Assembly (NCBI GenBank): GCA_038093975.1
Contig: JBBPTG010000003.1
Coordinates: forward strand, 806,001-870,000
Reading direction: 5' to 3'
DNA length: 64,000 bases
Origin: Chalciporus piperatus
Lineage: Eukaryota > Basidiomycota > Agaricomycetes > Boletales > Boletaceae
Shown in pieces: positions 51,364 through 60,719 of this stretch. A program made the translations under genes and the position numbers. The first letter of the stretch is position 1, and each line of letters begins with the position of its first letter. The notes under the pieces are model-generated. The model made no database searches. It was given only the letters and a program-made list of their open reading frames with translations, and was not told where the DNA came from.

Positions 51364-54300
51364 GAAAATCTGTAAACTATTCACACAGTCAAACGGGGTC
51401 TCATGTTGATCATGAGCTTGGCCTGGACTCTAGTCAGGTGCTTAATTCCGTTTCCATAATCCGATATCTTTCCGAAAACCCAGGACCACGTTTCATTCGC
51501 ACGACAGATCGAGAATTGAAGCTATCTACTTCCATCGCTTCGCAACGCCTCCCTTCTGCTTTCACACGAGCAGAGGCACTTCTTGATTCAGGAGCTAACG
51601 CTATCTTCGTTGATCGGAGATGGGCTGACAAAATCAAATTACCCCTCGTGCAACTCAGACACCCACTTACGGTATACAACGTGGACGGAACACATAACTC
51701 CGCTGGACAGATAACACACTGTGCGGAAATCATTATCCATTTCAACGGACATCGTGAGAAGGCCATTGCAGAAGTCACTGATCTCGGAAAGAATCAGATG
51801 ATACTAGGATACGCATGGCTGAAGCAACACAATCCAGAGATAGATTGGAACAAAGGAACGGTCCACATGACACGTTGTCCTTGGTCTTGTTCCGTTTTAC
51901 GAGATAAACCACCGTTCGCACGTCAACTTGATGATGAAGAACGAAATTCTCTTCGTCACATCAACGCCGCAAAGAAGGATGTACCTGAACCAAAAATGGA
52001 AAAGACTCCGGAAGAACTTGTTCCAAAAGAATATCACAAGTATATTCACCTGTTCAAGAAAAAGGAATCTGAACGCATGCCAACCCGTAAGCCGTGGGAT
52101 CATGCAATTGACTTGAAAGACACCTACAAGCCGAAAAAGGGTCGTCTTATCCCACTCTCTGTCACGGAACAAGAAGAAGTCAGCGCATTCATTGATGATC
52201 AGCTCAAGAAAGGATACATTCGTCCTTCCAAATCTGAGCAGACTTCCCCCGTGTTCTTCGTTCCCAAGAAGGATGGCAAGAAACGCATGGTTCAAGATTA
52301 CCGTTATCTAAATGAACACACGGTGAAAAACAATTATCCGCTACCCCTCATTTCCCAATTGGTTGATAAACTGAAAGGCGCAAAATTGTTTACCAAAATG
52401 GACTTGCGCTGGGGATACAACAACATCCGCATCAAAGAAGGCGATGAATCTAAAGCCGCATTCGTGTGCTTCCGTGGCGCCTTCGAACCCTTGGTAATGT
52501 ACTTCGGGTTATGCAATTCTCCTGCGACATTCCAGACCATGATGAACGACATCTTCTCGGATATGGAAGATGCCGTTGTTGTCTACATTGATGACATCAT
52601 GATCTTTACCAAATCCGACGACCCTGCTGTCCATGCCAAAATAGTCACAGAAGTTCTTCGTCGCCTAGAAGAGAATGACCTCTTCGTCAAACCAGAAAAA
52701 TGTGTCTTCCATACCAAAGAAGTAGAATTCTTGGGAATGACAATTACTCCCGAGGGAATCAGGATGGACGACGATAAGGTCAAGGCAATCACCGAATGGC
52801 CAACTCCGACAAATGTCAGAGGTGTCAGAAGCTTCCTTGGACTAGCAAACTTCTATCGCCGTTTCATTCAGGATTACGCCCAAGTGGCTAGACCCTTGAA
52901 TGACCTTACCAAGAAGGATGTGAAATTCGGGTGGGAAGAAGCGCAGAGGAACGCCTTCAACACATTGAAACAGAAGTTCATCACCGCTCCCATACTCGCT
53001 TTCCCAGACAATGACAAACGCTTCCGTCTAGAATCGGATGCATCTAATTACGCCACGGGTGCTGTTCTATCCATAGAACAAGGAGACAAATGGCATCCCG
53101 TCGCATTCTCTTCCCATTCCATGTCACCGGAAGAACGCAACTACCCCATTGCGGATAAAGAGATGCTAAGCGTTATCAGAAGTCTAGAACAATGGAGACA
53201 TTATCTGGAAGGTTCTAAGCACGAATTTGAAATCTGGAACGATCACGCGAACCTTCAGTTCTTCATGACTCGGCAAGATCTAAATCGTCGCCAAGCACGT
53301 TGGTCTCAATATCTTAGCCGATTCAATTTCAAATGGTTACACAAGGCAGGTTCCCAAATGGGGAAAGCCGATGCCTTATCAAGAAGAGAAGATCACGCAA
53401 TCGGTATCGAAGCAGATAACAAAGCTGTCCTTGTAATACCTCCGGACAGAATAGCTGCCACATCAACTGTTCAACTCTCAACCGATTCCGATCTGATCAA
53501 GGATAAAATCAGAAAGCAACCTTCAAAATACGTGAGACAGAAGTCATGAAACTCTGTAAAGAACACGGCATTTGTGAAGAGTCTGATGGAATTCTGATTG
53601 ACAAGAAAGGAAGATTGTACGTTCCTGAAGAAGAAGATCTCCGAATGGAGATTATTCGACTTCATCACGACATACCCATCGCTGGACACCCCGGATATGA
53701 AAAGACGATCGAACTGCTACAGCGCAGTTACGCATGGCCAGGAATGGCTACGCTCGTAAAAGACTACGTCTCACGCTGTGACAGATGTGCACGCTTCAAA
53801 GGGATAAACTATGCCCCTTCTGGAAAATTACACCCTCTTGAAGTTCCGGATCTTCCCTGGGAACATATCTCTGCAGATTTCACTACCGATCTGCCACTCT
53901 CGAATGGATTCGATTCTATTCTTGTCGTCGTTGACAGATTCTCCAAAGAAGTCGAATTCATTCCCTGCAACAAGACGGTCACCGCTCTCGACACCGCCCG
54001 TCTTTACCTAACCCATGTGTGGAAACATCATGGACTTCCTAAAATCATCATATCGGACCGAGGTCCGCAATTCGCATCTCAAGTGATGAAAGACATATGC
54101 AAACGTCTTGGCATTACGCCCAAACTCTCCACCGCCTTTCATCCACAAACTGATGGACAAACTGAGCGTATGAATCGAGATCTACAACAGTATCTTCGTC
54201 TATTCACGTCAGAAAAACAAGAAGAATGGACTGATTGGTTGCCAATTGCGCAATTCTCATACAACTCGAAGAAACAAGCTTCTACGTCTAAGGCACCTTT

Positions 54301-55039
54301 CAACGTCACGCACACATATGCTCCAAGAATGGGAATAGAGAACTACACGTCTAAAGCGCCCGCTGCAACGGACTTTGTTGACACGCTTGCTGACACGTTG
54401 AAAGAAACCAAGGATAACATAATAGAAGCTCAGAAGCGTATGAAAGCGCAAGCTGACAAACACCGCTCTGAATCACCATCTTACGAAATTGGTCAAAAAG
54501 TTTGGTTGTCTACAGCTAATCTCCGCCTGGCGCAGAGATCAAAGAAACTTTCCCCACGATGGTTGGGCCCTTACGAAATCACAACCCTGATTGGACGGAA
54601 CGCACTACGTTTGAAGCTTCCGCGTACCATGAAAATTCACCCCGTCATTAATGTTTCACGTGTCAAACCATATAAGGACAGGTTACGGAAGCAAACCGTT
54701 GACAAGCCTGGGCCTGTGATTGTGACAGAAGACAGAGATGATGAATATGAAGTGGATTACATCGTTGATTCTCGTTTACAGGGAAAAACCCTGAAATACC
54801 TCGTGCACTGGAAAGGCTACGCGGAATCTGATCGGACATGGGAACCAAGATCGAATCTCAAAAATGCACAGGATGCAATAAGGGAATTCAACAAGATACA
54901 TCCGTCCGCACCACGATTCCTTCGCATGTCACGGAGTATATTCGAGTCACTGTTCCGGCCGTATGACAACCTAACGAGTCAGGTGGATAATGGACAAATC
55001 AATTGGTTGAATACCGTACCGGATACCGAAAAGGTATAA
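51364..55039 (+). pseudogene. C-2 pol, one frameshift
   Basis: Protease ALLDSGANAIFVDRRW and [67 protein letters not shown], catalytic VVYIDDIMIFT and FLGLANFYRRFIQDY; RNase H FRLESDASNYATGAVLS and DKEMLSVIRSLEQWRHYL. The frame breaks near 53513, where C-1 has GAAAAGCAACC and this copy GAAAGCAACC, a one-base loss between RNase H and integrase. The second part (53546-55039) holds HDIPIAGHPGYEKTIELLQ, CDRCARFKG, SADFTTDLPLS, ISDRGPQFASQV, FHPQTDGQTERMNRDLQQYL and the chromodomain DEYEVDYIVDSRLQG with YLVHWKGYAESDRTWE. Apart from the solo LTR and this base it is intact. Confidence 0.9.
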
Positions 55040-55102
55040 GAGACTGATGTTTGACGGTCTTCACTCTCACGGTTTCTTCTCCACAAACCACCATCATCAC
55101 CA

Positions 55103-55669
55103 ATGGATCTCAACGACGTCTACGCTTGGGAGAATGTCCTGCGCGACATCTTCGTTCGAAACTTCACTAGGGATCGAGGCAACTTCGTCCTCTCCCTCCT
55201 CTTTGTAATCTTCATCATCTGCAACGGTTGGATTCTCCGCATGCTCGTCCCCTCCCTCCTTGCCTTCATCACCATCGTCGTCATCACCATTGCCATTCAA
55301 TACCTCATGTTCGCTCGGATGATCGTGACCAGACGGTCCACGTCTATCGAGGTTAACTGGGACTGGACGACAAAATGGGTGAAGCTCGTCGTATGGCACC
55401 CGGATTTGAGCAAGTGGGACAACGTGGTAGAGGTACAACAAGAGAATCCTGATCAGCAGGAATGGCCCACAAATTGGCCTGATCTCGTTGAGCCTCCTAT
55501 TCCCGACCCCGCACTCGTAGGTGCTCCCCACCCTATTCCTGTCGATGAAAACGATGGTAACCCATTCGAGCCACCAGTGACCTGGACGAACAACAACCTT
55601 CAGGTCGCTACTGCTCCACCAGCAAATGGAGTACCGTGGATGAATCAAGGTCCACTCATCGAAGTCTGA
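55103..55669 (+). CDS. family C ORF3, two-span membrane protein
   Basis: 188 aa, 63 bases after the pol stop. The N-terminus MDLNDVYAWENVLRDIFVRN precedes two hydrophobic segments (about residues 28-48 and 50-71: FVLSLLFVIFIICNGWIL and LLAFITIVVITIAIQYLMF) separated by a short loop. A conserved stretch with many Trp follows (SIEVNWDWTTKWVKLVVWHP, QQEWPTNWPDL), then an acidic, proline-rich tail. C-1 carries the same ORF with conservative changes, so the protein sequence has been maintained. It sits where retroviruses carry env, but it has no signal peptide, no evident cleavage site and only one short glycosylation sequon (NFT), so I do not call it Env. Function unknown. Confidence 0.7.
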   Translation: MDLNDVYAWENVLRDIFVRNFTRDRGNFVLSLLFVIFIICNGWILRMLVPSLLAFITIVVITIAIQYLMFARMIVTRRSTSIEVNWDWTTKWVKLVVWHPDLSKWDNVVEVQQENPDQQEWPTNWPDLVEPPIPDPALVGAPHPIPVDENDGNPFEPPVTWTNNNLQVATAPPANGVPWMNQGPLIEV

Positions 55670-55703
55670 TCGTCTAGGAATACGATCCATAGAGAGGGGG
55701 TAG

Positions 55704-56179
55704 TGTTACGAACGCTTCATTCCTTATCCTAATCATCCCTACATTCCATTACGCTTACTAGGTTTCTCTTCGTTTCGTGGACTTAGTCGTTTCACTTTCT
55801 CTTTTGTTATCTTATCTTATCGCATCACGTGACTTACTTACATAAGCTAGGTCTAGACCTTCGCTTACTAACTGATGACTCACCGTTCACTCGTCAGCAT
55901 CAGTCAGCATTACTCATCATATGACTCACGCTTACTCATTCCGCAGTAGAGCTAGTTACGCCATTGGCTAGTAGTCAGTATGAGTCATACCCAGTCACCT
56001 ACGATAAGGTTTAGTCACAACATGTACAAACATTGACAATAGTATATAAACCCGGGTCGACAAGCACTGGACTCCCCAGTCTTGTTCTCCTGGAGTTTCC
56101 TCATCAAACCTCAGCCAAGTTCATCGGCTCGCTATTGTCTAGTGTGAGTCTTAGCTCTTAGTTGAGTTGAGTCGTTTCA
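55704..56179 (+). repeat. family C LTR, 3' LTR of C-2
   Basis: 476 bp, preceded by AGAGAGGGGGTAG. TGACTCA motifs as in the 5' LTR. Confidence 0.88.
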
Positions 56180-56286
56180 GGCGGCTCCCTCGGCCTTCGC
56201 CACTTTGAATGATAGCCTCAATTGTGATCTTCAGGAACTCGGCGAGAGCTTGAGCGGAGTTGTTGGCTTGCTGAGTAGACATCATG
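56180..56286 (-). pseudogene. 5' end of an ORF cut by C-2
   Basis: Minus-strand frame beginning MMSTQQANNSAQALAEFLK and continuing ITIEAIIQSGEGRGS up to the LTR at 56179, beyond which the text is LTR. The rest of the gene is not found elsewhere in the window. No family recognised. Confidence 0.35.
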
Positions 56287-56582
56287 GTTGTATGGATGAT
56301 GAGTAGAGAAGAAGTGACGAGCAGGGTGTTAGGGAGGCGAGATGAAATGAAGTGTTCAAAGGTTGTGGAAGAGTGACGGCCGAGAATAAAAGCTATAGAA
56401 AGTGACGTAATGTGTTTGTCCAAGTTGGGTGAGCGGAGCTGGAAATGTACTTGCATTCTCATAGGGAGCAGGTGACATGGGAAACTGGAGTCTCGGGTGC
56501 TGTTGATCCGATTGATCTGATTAAGCTCAGCCGATGGGTTCTATCTCCCCTGGTCTGTCCTTGACTATTTTGCAACATACAC

Positions 56583-57935
56583 ATGGCACCAAAGCAAGTA
56601 AGATTCGCAGGTAAGTTGTCAGCCCAAAATCATCTTAGGAACGCTGACCCCTGAGTGACTTAGGATTTGACAATGACACAGAGCTGGAATCCAGCGAAGA
56701 CGACAGAATGGCAACTTCAAGCGAATCATCATCGGCCGGCGCAGACACAAGAATGTCTGCAGATTCTCCGAGGGATTCACAACCAATCATAGCCAATAGC
56801 TCTGACAGTGAAGGTGGTGATTCTTCTTCAGGTATGTCAGAGGAAATGTTGGGAGGGATTCAGATGACATTCCCTAGACAGAAGATAGCACGGCCGCAGG
56901 AATGCCAAGAACAGAGTTCACATTCCGCATGCCACCTTTGAGGCAACAGGATTCATCGGCTGCTGGTAAGAGCTTCAATGGCCGTTCTTTGGCAAGTTGG
57001 CCTGATCGCCCAAACAGCCGAGGTCAATGAATCCGTTTCAGAGACCTTCGGTCGTATCAGAGAACATGCGCTGCAAGATTTGCCAGCAGACGGCCCCAGA
57101 GATGGCTTCCCCTTGAGCTGGTTTTTGGAGGTCCCCAGAATGCCTTTGTGGAATCACATCGTATCGGCCGAGAGAACCGTTCGAATCCTTTTGGGTAATG
57201 GCTCCGAGGAGGATATCAGGACAGTCCGTGCCGACGCAGCAAGGGTGGCCGAATGGTTTCAACAGAGGTCAGCCGAATCAGGGGCAACGTATCAAACCAG
57301 GGGCCAGAGGATGTGGGCCGAAATGGCCCAGAACTCATCGATTATCAACGCGGCTTTCATGACACATTTTCTTACCTTGTCAGGCCGTGATCCAGCCGAG
57401 GCCGATGAGCAGGATATTGCATCGGCTGACATCCCAGTTATCATGTCGTCGAATGATCGGAGGGAAAACGAAAATAGACTTCTGGACGAGCTGGACCTGC
57501 GTAAGTACCTCGTGGCATCCTATGAGGGCAGAAGAATTCATTGGATTGCAGCCCATGACTGGCAAGGTAGAAATCCTGAGGACATGGCGACAGGAAATAC
57601 ACCATTCACAGGGACGTTTGATCACTGTGAGTGGTTTTCATGATTATGGCATGGAATACATTGATGATAACGTTGTCGGCCGCAATCCAGTGGAGCAAGC
57701 AATCAACTGGGCCAACAGACAATTGGCCCAAGGGCTGCGCAGAGAACACCAGCCGCCGGAGGGATCAGCCGCCGAAGAACAGGCCAGAAATGATGATGCC
57801 ACACTGATGGCCCTATCTTGGATCATGTTTGAACGCTTAGAATTTCTGGCCTACACTCGTAGGCAACACATATTCCATATGATTTCTTTGCTACGTCAGA
57901 TGGACATGTTGGAGAGGCTGAGGAATGTAATGTAG
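56583..57935 (+). CDS. five-exon gene of unknown function (378 aa)
   Basis: Exons 56583-56610, 56664-56831, 56900-56965, 56997-57626 and 57691-57935 join to 1137 nt with consistent phase 1 junctions and GT-AG introns of 31 to 68 bp (donors GTAAGT, GTATGT, GTAAGA, GTGAGT). The start MAPKQVRFAGFDND leads into an acidic, serine-rich region of about 60 residues (DTELESSEDD, SSDSEGGDSSSG), a short basic part (PRTEFTFRMPPLRQ), then about 280 mostly helical residues with no motif I know (examples: TVRADAARVAEWFQQRSAES, WAEMAQNSSIINAAFMTHFL, LSWIMFERLEFLAYTRRQHI). No signal peptide or membrane span. The five clean junctions make it a credible gene. Its stop lies 30 bp before the 33-bp repeat array, so the array may be in its 3' UTR. 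Confidence 0.65.
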
Positions 57936-57965
57936 TGTAGGCCATATAATATTGACACTGATCAC

Positions 57966-59590
57966 ATTGGCCCATCCCTACACATCGACGCTGATTGCAT
58001 CGGCCCATCCCTACCTAGTGACACTAGGTATATCGGCCCATCCCTACCCATTGAGGCTCAACCCATTGGCCTATTCCTACACATTGACACTGATTTCATC
58101 GGCCCATGCCTTCCTAGTGACAATAGGTATATCGGCCCATCCCTACGCATTGAGGCTCAACCCATTGGCCCATTCCTACGCATTGAGGCTCAACCCATGG
58201 GCCCATTCCTACACATCGACGCTGATTGCATCGGCCCATGCCTTCCTAGTGACACTAGGTATATTGGCCCATCCCTACGCATTGAGGCTGAATGCATCGG
58301 CCCATCCCTACGCATTGAGGCTCAACCCATTGGCCCATTCCTACGCATTGAGGCTCAACCCATGGGCCCATTCCTACACATCGACGCTGATTGCATCGGC
58401 CCATCCCTACCTAGTGACACTAGGTATATCGGCCCATCCCTACCCATTGAGGCTCAACCCATTGGCCCATTCCTACACATTGACACTGATTGCATCGGCC
58501 CATGCCTTCCTAGTGACAATAGGTATATCGGCCCATCCCTACGCATTGAGGCTCAACCCATTGGCCCATTCCTACGCATTGAGGCTCAACCCATGGGCCC
58601 ATTCCTACACATCGACGCTGATTGCATCGGCCCATGCCTACCTAGTGACAATCGGTATATCGGCCCATCCCTACGCATTGAGGCTCAACCCATGGGCCCA
58701 TTCCTACACATCGACGCTGATTGCATCGGCCCATCCCTACCTAGTGACACTAGGTATATCGGCCCATCCCTACCCATTGAGGCTCAACCCATTGGCCCAT
58801 TCCTACACATTGACACTGATTGCATCGGCCCATGCCTTCCTAGTGACAATAGGTATATCGGCCCATCCCTATGAGGCTCAACCCATTGGCCCATTCCTAC
58901 GCATTGAGGCTCAACCCATGGGCCCATTCCTACACATCGACGCTGATTGCATCGGCCCATGCCTACCTAGTAACACTAGGTATATCGGCCCATCCCTACG
59001 CATTGAGGCTGAATGCATCGGCCCATCCCTACACATCGACGCTGATTGCATCGGCCCATCCCTACCTAGTGACACTAGGTATATCGGCCCATCCCTACCC
59101 ATTGAGGCTCAACCCATTGGCCCATTCCTACACATTGACACTGATTGCATCGGCCCATGCCTTCCTAGTGACAATAGGTATATCGGCCCATCCCTACGCA
59201 TTGAGGCTCAACCCATTGGCCCATTCCTACGCATTGAGGCTCAACCCATGGGCCCATTCCTACACATCGACGCTGATTGCATCGGCCCATCCGTACCTAG
59301 TGACAATCGGTATATCGGCCCATCCCTACGCATTGAGGCTCAACCCATTGGCCCATTCCTACACATCGACGCTGATTGCATCGGCCCATCCCTACGCATT
59401 GAGGCTCAATGCATCGGCCCATTCCTACACATTGAGGCTCAATGCATCGGCCCATTCCTATGCATCAACAAACTATACATCGGCCAATCCCTACCTACTG
59501 AGGCGGGTGGCATCGGCCCATCCCTACAGATGGACATCATTGCATCGGCCCATCCCTACCCATTGACACTCAATCTATCGGGCCATGCCT
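57966..59590 (+). repeat. 33-bp tandem repeat array (minisatellite), about 49 units
   Basis: Each unit is a near-constant 16 bp (ATCGGCCCATCCCTAC, or ATTGGCCCATTCCTAC) plus a 17-bp variable half of a few types: ACATCGACGCTGATTGC, CTAGTGACACTAGGTAT, GCATTGAGGCTCAACCC, CCATTGAGGCTCAACCC, ACATTGACACTGATTGC. The types recur in a set order of several hundred bp, so there is a higher-order repeat. Because 33 is a multiple of three, two plus-strand frames are open throughout, giving an apparent 559-residue ORF; a unit at about 58870 with 5 bases missing shifts the frame without creating a stop, which argues against selection on a protein. One unit type contains the palindrome CCTAGTGACACTAGG. Confidence 0.92.
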
Positions 59591-59900
59591 GCTGTAGGAG
59601 ACATGATTCAGTGGCCAATGCCCACCCCTAAACATTTCCTGCATCGGCCGCTCCCTACACATGGAGGGTTTACACATCGGCCTATCCCTATTCTCTATGG
59701 GCCGAACCCTGATGCAGGCAGGACTGGGTAATTAGCACCAGTCGGCCAGGTCCTACCTCAGGGAACCTTTGTGTTGGCCATTCCCACTGCCAGGGCACAA
59801 TGGTACATTGGCTGATCCCTACTCTACGTGTACATTCTATTACTAGCCGATCCCTAACCTAGGTGACCATACACCAGCGGCCAATCCTTAGCCGGCCAGT
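59591..59900 (+). repeat. degenerate tail of the 33-bp array
   Basis: Remnants such as GCATCGGCCGCTCCCTAC, CATCGGCCTATCCCTA, TTGGCTGATCCCTACTC and TAGCCGATCCCTAACC at irregular spacing show decay of array units towards the right. Confidence 0.7.
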
Positions 59901-60701
59901 AGAGCACGGCCTAATTGGTGATCGGCTGGCCTTGCTGTACGGCCTAACGAGCTGAATGGGCTCGTGTCCGACTGGGGGCCGGGATCTACTGCACGCATAC
60001 ATCTTCCAAGTCAGAACCTTCCCCATTTTTAGAGTCTCTCTGGGTGGTCAATCTGATCGTTAGTTTGTAGGGCCGACCAGTACGCAAAGAACATAAGCAA
60101 CCCTCGATCGAGCAGCGTCAAAGCAATGTTCATGTGCCGAGTCGTCGTCGGCACGCCATTAGTGACGAATCGAGAGGACCGTACGTTGATAAGTCCGCCT
60201 GCGGGGTACGACTCTGTGGGTGGCTCTTCAATTTCATTTCGTCAGCGAGGACTCGCCGTGCTGATGCTGGTGTATGATAGGTTTGTGGTAAACCAGGATC
60301 GGGGAGTCGGTTCGTAGACGATGAATGTGTGGTCTATGATTCGAACGCCATACGCGCTGCGTATCTTATCCTATATGATGTGAATGCATAGTCTAGCTCA
60401 GTCTTGGAGGCGTGCGTAGCTTTCATGTTGTGATGCCGAACTGTTGTTCAAGTTTATTTAGACACCGAATCGTAGGTGTTCACTGCGCGTGGATCGCTTC
60501 TCCAGTTATCGTTCTCCACCGACCCGGGTCGCATGGGTTTGTTCGTGCTCTCAGGGAGACAAGTGGTGCGATTGACAGCTCAGCGCTCAGTTTCCGAGTA
60601 TCTGATGCGAGGAGCGTTAGTGTACATCAGGAAAAAAGAATTATGGCTGTAGCACACTGCGACCGTTCCCTCTCATACTCCAACCTCCACCATCCACGCT
60701 C
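59901..60701. other. no gene recognised; 5' region of the DIRS-like element
   Basis: No motif-bearing frame. Somewhere here the DIRS-like element begins, but I could not define its terminal repeat. Confidence 0.35.
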
Positions 60702-60719
60702 GTGTCGTTTTTAAATCTC

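Larger units (their letters stand above)
47742..56179 (+). mobile_element. Ty3 chromovirus C-2 (family C), nearly complete
   Basis: 8438 bp between 476-bp LTRs, including a 456-bp solo family B LTR. Order: LTR, ORF0, gag, pol, ORF3, LTR. The LTRs differ at roughly a dozen positions, mostly C/T. The flanks (CTGTG left, GGCGG right) do not match, and the left flank is B-2 gag while the right is unrelated, so its two ends come from different insertions. Confidence 0.88.

Noticed and set aside
55103..55669. Env glycoprotein
   Set aside because: No signal peptide, no cleavage site or fusion peptide, only 188 residues; position alone is not enough.
57966..59590. CRISPR-like array
   Set aside because: Eukaryotic context, no unique spacers (the variable halves recur in a fixed small set), and no cas genes.
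57952..59631. A 559-codon ORF across the tandem repeats as a repeat protein gene
   Set aside because: 33-bp periodicity keeps two frames open automatically, and the reading switches frame at a 5-bp deletion near 58870 without consequence.
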